Assembly: GCA_963717125.1 (NCBI GenBank)
Contig: CAVQVG010000020.1
Location: 124,001 to 188,000 of the forward strand
Reading direction: 5' to 3'
DNA: 64,000 nucleotides
Source of the DNA: RYN-230 sp963717125
Lineage (GTDB): Bacteria; Actinomycetota; Actinomycetes; Streptosporangiales; Streptosporangiaceae
The translations under genes and the position numbers were made by a program. Positions 35,016-44,803 of this stretch are shown in pieces. Positions within the stretch are counted from its first letter, which is position 1. Each line of letters starts with the position of its first letter. The notes beneath the pieces were generated by a model, which had not been told where the DNA came from, made no database searches, and saw only the letters and a list, made by a program, of their open reading frames with translations.

Positions 35016-35762
35016 TCAAGCGTGCCGGTCGTGACCGGCCGGGCAGATCGCGATGAAGACGAACTCGCGGCCTGGGCGGTCGGGTGCTTCCCGGACCTCG
35101 GCCACCGTAAAGCCCGCGTCTTTCAGCGACTCCTCGACGGTGCGGCGGTCACGGAACCGCAGTGTTGAGTCAGACGTGAGGACCGCGCCGTCGGACTCGA
35201 ATTCGTAGCTGCTTCGGTAGGTGATCAGGTCGCCGCTGACATGCGTAATCTCGTGCCAGGTCGCGACGGTGCCGACGCCGGGGATCGCCTTGGTCGCGTA
35301 CGTGTGAGCGCGATCCCACTCCTGCCAGGGGTAGCGGTCCGGGTCGCGGGTCTCGAAGACGAGCCGCCCGCCCGGGCGCAGTGACCCGCGGATCACGGCG
35401 AGCGCGGCTGACCACTCGGTGTCAGTGAGGAAGTACTGGACCGTGTTCCCCGTCAGGGTAGCTAGGTCGGCCTGCAGGTCGCCGAGAGCGTCGATGGTGC
35501 CGTGCACCCAGCGGACACGGTCGGCGCAGGGCTTGCGCCGGGCGATCTCCAGGGACGCCAGGGCGGGCTCCAGCCCGATCACGCTGTACCCGCGCTCCGC
35601 GAGCAGGCAGGCGAAGGTTCCGGTCCCGCAGCCGATGTCGAGCACCTCCCTGCCCCCGAACTCCGCCACCATCGCCACATAGGCCGCAAGGGCAGAATCG
35701 TTCGCGTACAGGAAGTCATACAGCCCCACGAGACGGGGCATCTCATAGCGCGCGTCAGCCAT
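35016..35762 (-). CDS. Class I SAM-dependent methyltransferase
   Basis: I place the start at ATG 35762 (MADARYEMPRL); the open frame extends to 35885 but that part lacks family character. The 248 residues include SAM motif I 'VLDIGCGTGTFACLLAERG', 'GLEPALASLEIAR', 'GTIDALGDLQADLATLTGN' and 'LRPGGRLVFETRDP'. The C-terminal beta region ('ISHVSGDLITYRSSYEFESD'-like) suggests a small-molecule methyltransferase; the substrate is unknown. Base composition is lower in GC than the core genes nearby. Confidence 0.85.
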   Translation of the reverse strand: MADARYEMPRLVGLYDFLYANDSALAAYVAMVAEFGGREVLDIGCGTGTFACLLAERGYSVIGLEPALASLEIARRKPCADRVRWVHGTIDALGDLQADLATLTGNTVQYFLTDTEWSAALAVIRGSLRPGGRLVFETRDPDRYPWQEWDRAHTYATKAIPGVGTVATWHEITHVSGDLITYRSSYEFESDGAVLTSDSTLRFRDRRTVEESLKDAGFTVAEVREAPDRPGREFVFIAICPAGHDRHA

Positions 35763-36143
35763 GCAGGCAACGCTAGGGCGATCCTGGAGGACCGCCAAGC
35801 TGTCGCGCCAAATATCCGGAAGACGATCAGCTGGGCGTACAGGTCCTGGGACTGGCCGCCTCGATGAGGAGGGACCGTGCAGCACAGTCCAGCTTGTATG
35901 CGCCGCCGAATTCAGTCCTCAACCATTCTCCCAGCTCAACGGTCCTATATGCAGGCGTGTGCACAATCCCGGTTGCCGACATCACCACTGATGAAGACGC
36001 TGACCCGCTGGCGGCTGCGGCGGCCCCGGGCCGGCACGCTGATCTGAACCGCGCCGTCTGGGCTGACCTGGACGGACGGCCCAGAGCCTTGTCCCGTCTG
36101 AGCGGACGCCAACCGAGCGCCAGCAGCCGAACCCGTGCCCGGG
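35763..36143. other. Gap without a supported gene
   Basis: This 381-base stretch lies between the start of the methyltransferase gene and the end of the EamA gene, both on the minus strand. It must contain the methyltransferase promoter. A 51-codon minus-strand frame (35827-35982) exists but has no convincing ribosome site. The rest is GC-rich with open frames on both strands that show no family resemblance. Confidence 0.6.
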
Positions 36144-37091
36144 CTACGGCTGGCTGGCCGGGGCGTGATCCGGATCGGTACTGGCGGCGGGCGGCGGCGC
36201 AGCGGCAGGCTGATCTGCGGCGGGCACGTCCGGCTGGGTGGCGCGGCCGCCGGTGGCCAGTACGCTGCCGGTGAGGATGAGCACAAACGCGGCCGCGATG
36301 GTGACCGTGAACGGCTCGCCCAGCAGCAGGACTCCGGCGGCCACCGCCACCGCCGGGTTGACGTAGGTGAAGACCATGGCACGGGACGGGCCGACTTCCC
36401 TGATCAGCCGGAGGAACACGATGAACGCGGCGGCCGTGCAGATGACGCCGAGCGCGGCCAGCGCGGCCAGCACCTGGCCGGACGGCAGCTGGTGCGGCCA
36501 GGTCAGGATGGCCGCGGGCGTGTAGACGAACGCGGCCAGGGTGAGGCAGGCCGTGGTCATCGGCAGGGCCGGCGTGTCGGCCAGCTTGCGCGCGGCGATG
36601 AGCGGCGCGGTCGCGTAGCCGATCGCGACCAGCAGCACCTCGGCGATCGGCCAGCCGTGCCCGCCGGCCAGGTGCGGGACGGCCAGCACGACGACACCAC
36701 CCAGGCCGACCAGCAGGCCGGCCCAGCGACGCGCGCTGAGCCGCTCGGCGCCGCCGGTCAGCCGGGCCACCACCACGGCGATGATCGGTACGGCCGCGAT
36801 CAGCAGCCCCGCCAGCGAGCTGGGCAGCTGCCGTTCGGCGTTGGACAGCAGGCCCCACGGGATGATCATCTCCAGCGCGGCGAACGCGACCAGCGGCCGC
36901 CAGACCCGGCGCAGCGCGCCGAGCTGCCCAGACCGCAGCGCCAACGGGAGCAGCACGAGGGCGCCCAGCGCGGTCCGGGCGAACACCACCATGGGCACCG
37001 AGACGCTGCCGACCGCGACCTTGATCAGCAGGTAGGGGATGCCCCACACCACGCACATGATGGCGAACAGGACCCAGCCGCGTCGGCTCAC
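36144..37091 (-). CDS. EamA/DMT-superfamily transporter
   Basis: From GTG 37091 the product has 315 residues with ten hydrophobic helices in two EamA halves: 'WVLFAIMCVVWGIPYLLIKVAV' opening the first and a second half starting near 'AEVLLVAIGYATAPLIAARKL', with 'VFTYVNPAVAVAAGVLLLGEPF' near the end. Such carriers export small metabolites or amino acids. The C-terminal tail is Pro/Ala/Asp-rich. It follows the AraC-type gene by 59 bases on the same strand, so the regulator and transporter are probably one operon and the transporter may export the regulator's ligand. Confidence 0.88.
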   Translation of the reverse strand: MSRRGWVLFAIMCVVWGIPYLLIKVAVGSVSVPMVVFARTALGALVLLPLALRSGQLGALRRVWRPLVAFAALEMIIPWGLLSNAERQLPSSLAGLLIAAVPIIAVVVARLTGGAERLSARRWAGLLVGLGGVVVLAVPHLAGGHGWPIAEVLLVAIGYATAPLIAARKLADTPALPMTTACLTLAAFVYTPAAILTWPHQLPSGQVLAALAALGVICTAAAFIVFLRLIREVGPSRAMVFTYVNPAVAVAAGVLLLGEPFTVTIAAAFVLILTGSVLATGGRATQPDVPAADQPAAAPPPAASTDPDHAPASQP

Positions 37092-37150
37092 CGCACCCTC
37101 GCATTCCGCCGCCGCCAGCCAGCGATGGCCGGCGTCACCAAGGGCCAGCG

Positions 37151-38047
37151 TCACCGATCCGGGCGGCGGCTGTCTTGAACGCCATTGCGGTAGGCGCCGG
37201 GGGTGACCCCCACCACGCGGCGGAACCACCGGGTCAGGTGCGCCTGGTCGGCGAACCCGGTCAGGGTGGCGGCCTCGGCGGGCCGGTGCCCATGCTCCAG
37301 CAGCATCCGGGCCCGGGCCACCCGGTGCTGGGCCAGCCAGGCATACGGCGGCATGCCCACCTCGGCCCGGAACGACCGGAGCAGCTGATAGCGCGACAAG
37401 CCGGCCTCGACGGCCAGCTCGGCCAGCGCGGGCGGACAGGTCAGCTGATCCGCCAGCCGGCCCATCACCCGGCGGGCGAGCGCGCCGCCGCTGGGCTGCA
37501 CACCGGCGGGCGCGGCCGGCGAGGCGTGCCGCCGGACCAGCTCGCCGAGCAGCCAGCACAGCCGGGACTCGGCCTCCAGCGGCTCCGTGCCCACGAGCCC
37601 GGTCCGCACTGGCCCGGGACCCAGCGGCTCGCTCCCCCGCGCCGCCTGGCTCAGCGCGGCGTGCACCCGGCGCATCTCGCCGGCCAGCGCCGGGTCCATG
37701 ACCACCGGCTCCGGGAAGCGTGGCGGCCGGTCCGCGCCGTCACCCAGCAACTCCGCGGGCGGGTACATGACCCGGTACACGAAATTGGCCCCGCCGGACG
37801 GGCCGCCGGTATGCGCCTCGCCCGGCTCCAGGATGACCACGCTGCCCGGCGCGGCGTAGTGACGCCGGCCCCGGTACCGGATCATCTCCAGGCCCTCGGT
37901 GCAGGCCCCGATCGAGAACCCGTCGTGCACGTGCGGGGCGAACGGCTCCGCCATCCGGGCGTGCAGCAGGTCCAGGACGTGCCCCGGCGCTGGCCGCACG
38001 CGGGCCCACACGGCCCAGCCCCGATCCGGCGCGGACGCGGTGGCCAT
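37151..38047 (-). CDS. AraC-family transcriptional regulator
   Basis: 298 residues from ATG 38047. The N-terminal cupin domain (about 20-110, with 'PFAPHVHDGFSIGACTEG' and 'GSVVILEPGEAHTG') binds a ligand. The C-terminal double HTH (about 190-290) shows 'LAELAVEAGLSRYQLLRSF' and 'ATLTGFADQAHLTRWFRRVVG'. It should regulate its own operon, including the downstream EamA transporter. Confidence 0.9.
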   Translation of the reverse strand: MATASAPDRGWAVWARVRPAPGHVLDLLHARMAEPFAPHVHDGFSIGACTEGLEMIRYRGRRHYAAPGSVVILEPGEAHTGGPSGGANFVYRVMYPPAELLGDGADRPPRFPEPVVMDPALAGEMRRVHAALSQAARGSEPLGPGPVRTGLVGTEPLEAESRLCWLLGELVRRHASPAAPAGVQPSGGALARRVMGRLADQLTCPPALAELAVEAGLSRYQLLRSFRAEVGMPPYAWLAQHRVARARMLLEHGHRPAEAATLTGFADQAHLTRWFRRVVGVTPGAYRNGVQDSRRPDR

Positions 38048-38117
38048 GGCACCACCGTACGGGCTGGGCCGCCGCGCCCACCAACGGTCAGCTCGTGGGC
38101 GGGGTTCAGAGCTGGCC

Positions 38118-41100
38118 TCAGCCGACGGTCAGGGCGAAGATGTGCAGCGCCGCGTTGTAGCCGGCCACGTCACCCAGCGAGGGCAGCGTCACCGCGGCGA
38201 CGGTCTTGCCCGACTGCAGGCTTACCGACTGCTCGAACACGTACACCTCATGCCCGGAGGAACCCGTCGGGTAGTTGGCATAGTTCACGCCGGCCACCTG
38301 GGTGTTCGACGGGTTGCCGTCCTGCCCGGACGGATACCAGAAGTTCCCCACGTTGAGCGTGAACGCCTGGGTGCTGCCGTCGGTGTAATAGATCGTGCCG
38401 GTGCCCGACTCGGCCGAGTTGTTGGCCGCGGCCAGGAAGCCGAGCGTGCCGCCGGAACCGGACAGCGCGATCGTCTGGCCCTGCGCCATCGTGTTGTCCG
38501 GCTGGGCGGACGGCTCGTTGGGCCAGGTGAAGGTCAGCCCGGCCGCGGTCACCGACGCGCCCGGGGTCAGGTTGTCGGCGGCCAGGCCCTGCGCCGAGTA
38601 CGTGGTGCCTTCCCCGTCGAAACCCTCGAAGCCGGCCGACGGGCTGGGGTTGGAGTTGTCCGTGATGCCCGAGTTGTCAAAAGTTGACGCCAGGCTCGGG
38701 GCCGGGACGGTGACGTCCGCGCTGTTGATCAGTGTCTGGGTACCGCCGCCCTGACCGCCCCCGCCGCTGAACGTGGCCTTGGCCAGCAGCCCGACCAGGC
38801 CGGGACTCAGCCCCGAGGCGGGCGCGGTGACCTTGAAGCTGGCCGACGCGGCCGCGCCAGCGGCCACCGTGCCCAGTGCGGCCGGGCCGGACGGCGCCAC
38901 CGTCCACCCCGTAGGGGCGTTAAGCGAAATAGAAGCGTTGCGGAGCGGCTGCCGGGTTGGGTTGCGCAGGGTGGCCGTGACGGTGAACGTGCCCTCGGCG
39001 AGAGCCGTGGACGGGATCGCGGCCAGCGACGGCTGCGGGCTGGACGGCGGGCCGTATGCCGCCGCCGAGTAACCCGGGGACAGCACCGGGCGGATCGGCA
39101 CGCCGCCCGCCTGGTCCCCGGCGGCGACGAGGCTGACCTGGTCCAGTCCGCCGCCGGTGGCGTCCATCCCCCACGACGCGATGGCCAGCGTGTTGCCGCC
39201 CTGCTCGTTGAGCAGGCCGGCCGGCACGTAGAACTGGTGCTGCGGGCCGACGTTGTTCACGTACCGCCCGATCAGCCAGCCATTGACGTAGATGAACGCC
39301 CGGTAGGCGGCGGTGCCGGCCCGGGTCCGGGGCCGCCGATCTGCACGTCAACCGGGACGTAGCTGCCCCGCGGCAGGTTCAGCGCGAAGCTGGTCCGGTA
39401 CCAGCCGATGCCCGGCGGCACGCCCCGGGAGGCCCACGAGTCGGGCAGCGACACCGGCTGCCAGCCGGCGTCCGGGTACCCGGGCAGGTCCCAGCCGTGG
39501 TCGCTGCCGTACAGCCCGGCCTCGTTCATGATGCCGCGCACCGGGTCCTGCAGCCGGATGCCGCCCGGGCTGCCCATCAGCCGCCAGGTGACGGGCGCGG
39601 ACGAGCCGGTCAGCGTGGCGCTGTACAGGCCGGTCTTCTCCCCGCTCGGGCCTTCCGGGTTGCCGGTGTTCTCGACCAGCACCGCGACCACGTTGTCCTG
39701 GCCGGTGCGCACCGCGCCGGCCGGGAACGTGAACGTCTGCGTGCTGGCCCCGGCCGCGCTGGCCGAGCCGAGGAACGCGCCGTTCAGCCACACCGAGTAG
39801 GCGCCGGTCGGCGAGATGCCGTCCGCGGTCAGCTTGATGCCGGTCTCGTTGCCGGTGGCCGTGAAGTGCCCCCGGTACCAGGTGAAGCCGTGCTGGTAGC
39901 CGTAGTCGCTGGCGTACAGCACCGGCGTCGCGGGCGAGGAGGCGTTGGACACCGGATGGTCGGCCAGCGTCCACGAGCTGTCGTCGAAGCCGGGCTGCGC
40001 CTCCGGCGTCTCGGTGCTGAACTTCCAGCCGGTCAGCGTGGGCAGGTGCACCGGGGCCGGCCCGGGCACCGTCCCGGTCAGCGCGCCGTCCTGGCCGGCC
40101 GTCACCGATACCGGCTGGCCGTTCCAGCTGACCGAGCGCACCCCGGGCGGCGCCCACACGGTCAGCGGGCCGGACTGCGACGTGTCGCCGGTCAGCGCGA
40201 GCTCAGACCCGCGGACCGCGGCGGTGCGGACCAGGTAACCGCCCTGCACCAGCACGTCGCCCGCGGCGGTGGACTCGGGCCACAGTTCCTCGGCCACGTC
40301 GGTCGAGGCGATCAGCAGCCGCAGCGGCGGCGCGCCGCCCCCGGTGATCCGCACCTCGGCCAGGCCGTGGTGGGTGTAGTCCAGCCGCAGGTCGCCGCGG
40401 CTGGCGTCCCACGTGCTCTGCACCGAACCCGACAGCACGCTGACCGTCGGTTGGCTGGTGTAGCGCAGCACGGTCTCGCCGTCGGTGCCGTCCGGGTCGT
40501 ACAGCACGGCGGTGGCCTGGCCGCCGATGTCGCCCTGGGTCATCAGCTCGGACGTCGAGTAGACCAGGTGCTCGCCCCCGCCGAACTGGTAGTTGGCCAG
40601 CAGCAGCCGGGAGTCCCGGCCGTCCAGGGTGAGCGTGCCGCTCTGCGGCACGGTTGGGTAGTAGTCGGCCAGCTGGGCGGCGGTCGGCACGTTGATCGCG
40701 TCGATCACCACGGTGTCCGCCGAGGACGCCGCGTTCTGGTTCCCGGTGACCGTGATGGTCAGCGTGTGGCTGCCCGCGGCCAGCCCGGACTGGCTGAACA
40801 GCACCTGCTGGTCTTCCTTGCCCGCGGCCGCGTAGGTGTCCACCGTGCCGGCCAGGTTGCCGTCCAGGTAGACGTCGGCGATGCCGCCGTTGTTGTTCTT
40901 CGGGCCGATCCACTGCACCGCGGTGCCGGTGAACGTGACGGACATGCTGGCGCCGGCCTGGGTGCTCCACGACTCGGTGCTGTCGTAGTCGCCCGCGGTG
41001 TAGTTGGCGTTGCTGGTGTTGGCGTGCGTCCAGGTCCCGGTGTAGGTCAGCGCCGGGTCGGCGTCGTCGTAGGTGTAGCCGGCGGCCTGGTCCGCGTTCA

Positions 41101-42808
41101 GCGCGAGGTGGGTGCTGACCGTGGCGGTGGACGTCGCGTCGGCCTGCCGGACGTAGACGAACTGGGTGCCGTCGGCCGGGTTGGCCCGGGCCAGCGCGGT
41201 CACCGCGGAGTTGTCCGCGGTCGGCGCGGCCACCGGCTGCGTGCTGGTCAGCGGGGCCACCGACGTCTCGAAGTCGTTGATCAGCTTGTTCTCGCCGAAC
41301 TTGGAGCCCACGATCGAGTTGGGATTGGCCGGGGTGCCGATCTCGCCGGTCTCCCGGATGGCCGCGCCGTAGTCGTACGACGTGTAAACGCCGGGGTCAG
41401 GCAGCCACCCCCAGTTGGTCCCGCCCACGCCCATGTAGTTGCTCTGCATGGTGACGCCCTGGGCGATGTTGTTCTTGTAATAGACGTTCTCGAAATCCGG
41501 CCCGGTCAGGTTGTAACAGTTGTCGAAGCCGGAACCGCCCCACCCGTCGAACGAGCCGCCCTGGAACTCGGGCAGGTACAGCGGCTCGCCGGACTGGGTC
41601 GGGTAGCCGTACGGCTGGCCGAAGCCGCTCGGGTCGGCGCAGTTGAAGCCCAGCGGGTAGTTGTCCGGCCCGCTGATGTTCACCGCGCCGGTGCCCGAGG
41701 TGTAGAACGGCCCGCCGCAGCACTGGTTGAACGTGAACGGCACAGTGATCCCGTCCGCCTTGGCCTGCTGCTCCAGGTCGGCCAGGTACTGCAGGTCGCC
41801 GGCGGACGTCCCGGTGTACTCGTTCTCGATCTGGTACAGGATCACGTCGCCGCCTTTGGTGATCTGGTGCGGCGCGATGATCGAGTCGATCTGGGCGAAC
41901 CACTGCTCGGCGGCGGACAGGTAGGGCTGGCTGTCGGTGCGGTACCCGTTCGGCGCGTTGAGCACCCAGGACGGGATGCCACCACCGTCGGTCTCCGCGT
42001 TGATGTACGGGCCGGGCCTGGCGATGACGTACAGCCCCGCTTCCTGGGCCATGTTCAGGAACAGGTTCATGTCCCGGACGCCGCCGAAGTCGTACACGCC
42101 GGGCGACGGCGAGGTGTAGTCCCAGTCGAAGTAGACGGTGACCGCGTTGTACCCGTCGGCCTTCATCTTCTGCAGGTCATCGAGCCACAGCGAGGGCGAC
42201 GGGGTGCGCCACGGGTCGAACTCACCGGCCGTGATGAACACGCGCTTGCCGCCGATGAGCAGCGAACTGGCGTCGTAGCTGACCTGCTGCGGCTGGCCGC
42301 CGCGCAGCACGCCCGCGGGCGGCGCGGGGGGCGCCGGGGTGACCGGCTGGGTGGCCGCCGAGGCGGGCCCGGACGCGCTGGCCGTGTTGGCCGTCACCGT
42401 GAACGTGTAGCCGGTGCCGTCGGTCAGCCCGGTCACGATGGCCCAGTCGTCCGGCACCTTGGCGGTGACCGACTGGCCGCCGGACGAGGTCACCGTATAG
42501 CTGACCACCGACCCCGCGCCGCTGGCCGGCGGGCACCAGACCACGGTGGCCGAGCCGTCGCCGCGGATCGCGCGCGCGCCGACGGGCGCGGACACGGTGG
42601 CCGAGCCGGCCGCGGCCGGGCTGGCGGCGGGACAGGACGAGTCGCTGCCCGAGGAGCGGGCCGGGCCGGAGAAGCCGGCCGGGCCGGAGGAGCCCGCCGG
42701 GCCGGCGCGGCCCGCCGTGGCCGCCGCGCGGGCCTGCTGCGGTAAGCAGAGCGCGATGACCAGGCCGAGCAGGCTGGCCAGGATGATCGGGACCCGCTTA
42801 AACCGCAT
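38118..42808 (-). pseudogene. Secreted GH35 beta-galactosidase split by a frameshift near 39320
   Basis: The 5' part (42808 to 39272) starts at ATG 42808 with a Sec signal peptide (MRFKRVPIILASLLGLVIAL), then a fibronectin-III-like domain and a GH35 catalytic domain with acid/base Glu in 'YQIENEYTG' and nucleophile Glu in 'LYLPEFQGGSFDGWGG', then beta-sandwich domains. Its frame fails after 'VDVQIGGPGPG'. The next frame continues the fold at once as 'AGTAAYRAFIYVNGWLIGRY', and runs to 38118 with a NEW3-like domain and a C-terminal carbohydrate-binding-like domain. One missing base in the run GGACCCGGG explains it. Whole length would be about 1560 residues. It would cleave terminal beta-galactosides outside the cell if the frame is intact in life. 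Confidence 0.8.
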
Positions 42809-43006
42809 GACTGAACCAGAAGCGCACATCCTGCCCACCAGGTTTGCACGAGTTCGAACAGTTTCTCTCACTCACCTCAGTCCCAAACACGGCGCCTGTC
42901 AAGCATCTGACACAGTGATTACGGACCTGCGGAGGTGCCCGGCCGGCCGCCGGGGGCGGCCGATAGCCTGAGGGGAACTCCGTGCCCCCGGATTGGGAGA
43001 TCAGCC

Positions 43007-43495
43007 GTGAGCCTGCCCACCCGACAACAGCGCACCCTGGATCGCATCGAGCGGAAGCTGATCGCCTCGGACCCGGTATTGCACTCCTGGTTCGCCATCT
43101 TCACCCGGCTCACCCGGGACGAGGACATGCCCGGGATCGAGGAAGTGCGCGCCCGGCTGGCCCGGTTCGGCAGCTGGCTGTCCCGGCGCACCAGCCCGGT
43201 GCGGCGGCGCGTCCCGCACCTGTCCACCCGGACCAGGGCCATCCTGTTCTTCCCGGCCGCGCTGGCCGCGATGGTCGGCACCCTGCTCATCGGGGCCAGC
43301 GGGCCGGCCATGCAGCGCTGCGCGACCAGCGTCCGGACGCCCGCCACCGAGCTCGTGGTCAAGGCGCGGCAGTGCCAGGCTCAACTTCCAGCTGGTGCAC
43401 GCGCCCCTGTTCGGGCACTAGCCCGGCCGCTAGCTAGCGTTCAGCCGGCTAGGCCGGCTGCGGGTCAGACGGCGGCAGCCCGCGGCTCCGCCTGA
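43007..43495 (+). CDS. Small membrane-associated protein, function unknown; 3' end doubtful
   Basis: GTG 43007 has GGGAGA about 7 bases upstream. The N-terminal 'LPTRQQRTLDRIERKLIASDP' resembles small actinobacterial proteins with a DUF3040-like start, and a single membrane helix lies at about 80-102. Past residue 120 the given frame becomes Ala/Arg/Pro-rich and overlaps the convergent methyltransferase by 47 bases. The other frame reads 'RLNFQLVHAPLFGH' and stops at 43421, a more protein-like end, so a frame change near 43375 is possible. Confidence 0.6.
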   Translation: MSLPTRQQRTLDRIERKLIASDPVLHSWFAIFTRLTRDEDMPGIEEVRARLARFGSWLSRRTSPVRRRVPHLSTRTRAILFFPAALAAMVGTLLIGASGPAMQRCATSVRTPATELVVKARQCQAQLPAGARAPVRALARPLASVQPARPAAGQTAAARGSA

Positions 43496-44180
43496 TCTCC
43501 GCGTCGGTCATGAAGGTGAACATCCGCTGCCCAGCGGCCAGCGGCGGCGGGGTGCCGGTGAACCGGTGCGCGCCGGCCCCGAAGCTGACCGCCGGATCGG
43601 ACACCCACAGCTCCGCGAAACCTTCTTCAGCCAGCCAGCCGCAGATCTGCGGGATCAGATCCGGCTCCCAGCGGCCCCGGGTCCAGATGACGGTGCCGCC
43701 GGTGGCACACAGCTGCGGAAAGCACCCGATGGTCCGCCGCACGTCCTCGTCGGTGATGTTGCCGAACACCCCGCAGGCCAGCACCAGGTCGGCCGGGACC
43801 AGCCCGGCGTAGGCGGCCGGCTCGGCGGCGTCCGCGGTGACCACCTCGACCTGCGGCAGGCCAGCCGCCGCGGCCAGCCCGCGGGCGGTGGCCGCGTTGC
43901 GGCGGTTCAGTTCCACCAGCCGCGCGGTCACCTCGGCGCCGCGCGGATGCTGTGCCAGCACCCCGATCAGGTCCCGGCCCTGCCCCGCGCACATGCTGAC
44001 CGCGCGCACCGGCCCGGCCGGCGCCCGGTCCAGCGCGGCGGCGATCTGCGCCTGCACCGCGGCCAGCCGCTGCGCCAGCCCCGAGCCGGGCACGTCGTAC
44101 CCGCCGTGCCACGCCACCCAGTCCCGCCCGTCCCAGGCCGGGCCCGCCGGGTGAACCGGGCCCGCCGCGTCGCCGCTCAT
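43449..44180 (-). CDS. SAM-dependent methyltransferase
   Basis: ATG 44180 overlaps the stop of the upstream GNAT gene (ATGA). The 243 residues have a class I SAM site in 'VRAVSMCAGQGRDLIGVL', 'RLVELNRRNAATARG', 'VVTADAAEPAAYAG' and 'ADLVLACGVFGNITDED'. 'WVAWHGGYDVPGS' at the N-terminus is typical of an actinobacterial family of unknown substrate. It is translationally coupled to the acetyltransferase. Confidence 0.85.
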   Translation of the reverse strand: MSGDAAGPVHPAGPAWDGRDWVAWHGGYDVPGSGLAQRLAAVQAQIAAALDRAPAGPVRAVSMCAGQGRDLIGVLAQHPRGAEVTARLVELNRRNAATARGLAAAAGLPQVEVVTADAAEPAAYAGLVPADLVLACGVFGNITDEDVRRTIGCFPQLCATGGTVIWTRGRWEPDLIPQICGWLAEEGFAELWVSDPAVSFGAGAHRFTGTPPPLAAGQRMFTFMTDAEIRRSRGLPPSDPQPA

Positions 44181-44794
44181 CCGGCGGCCTGCAGCACCCA
44201 GACCATCCGGTGGCCCTGCTCGCCGGGCGCCTCCGGCGGGTGCTGCTCCACCCGGTCCAGCTCGTAGCCCAGCTTGCGCGGGATGGCCGCGCTGGCCTGG
44301 TTGGCCACGTCGCAGTGAATCTCGGTGCGGGTCACGCCGGGCAGCGCCAGCGCGACGTCGGTCAGCGTGCCGGCCGCCTCGGTGCCCAGTCCCCGGCCCG
44401 AATACCGGGTGTCGATCCAGTAGCCGATCTCCATGCCGCCGTCGCCGACCCCGCGGTGCAGCCCGATCTCGCCGATCACGGTCAGCTCGGGCTGCAGCAG
44501 AACCGAGTAGATGAAGTCGGTGCCGGCCTCCCATAGCTCGTCCGCCTCGGCCACCCGGATCCGCTGGGTGCGCGGCTCGGCCGCGTCCAGCGTCGCCCAC
44601 GGCATCCACGGCCGCAGATAGTCCAGGCTGGCCCCGACCGCGGTGGCGACGCCCTCGGCGTCGTCTACCTGCACCCGGCGCAGCAGCAGACGCGCCGAAC
44701 GCACCTCCTCGGCTGGCACTCCCCGTTCCCGCTGCCCCGCCCGCCTCCCCATTCCCTCTTCACTGTCGGCGCCGCGCCCCTCCGGCTCGCTCAT
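44177..44794 (-). CDS. GNAT-family acetyltransferase, RimJ/RimL-like
   Basis: 205 residues. 'RLLLRRVQVDDAEGVATAV' opens the GNAT fold. 'MEIGYWIDTRYSGRGLGTEAAGTL' is the acetyl-CoA pyrophosphate loop and 'CDVANQASAAIPRKLGYEL' is motif B, the RimJ/RimL/SpeG pattern. It would acetylate an amine, such as a protein N-terminus or small molecule. The first 28 residues are charged and possibly disordered, so a later start is possible. It is followed by the methyltransferase with a 4-base overlap. Confidence 0.87.
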   Translation of the reverse strand: MSEPEGRGADSEEGMGRRAGQRERGVPAEEVRSARLLLRRVQVDDAEGVATAVGASLDYLRPWMPWATLDAAEPRTQRIRVAEADELWEAGTDFIYSVLLQPELTVIGEIGLHRGVGDGGMEIGYWIDTRYSGRGLGTEAAGTLTDVALALPGVTRTEIHCDVANQASAAIPRKLGYELDRVEQHPPEAPGEQGHRMVWVLQAAG

Positions 44795-44803
44795 GTGATC
44801 GTC

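Noticed and set aside
35827..35982. Small minus-strand gene of 51 codons
   Set aside because: No ribosome-binding site, no recognisable homology and no coding bias strong enough to support it.
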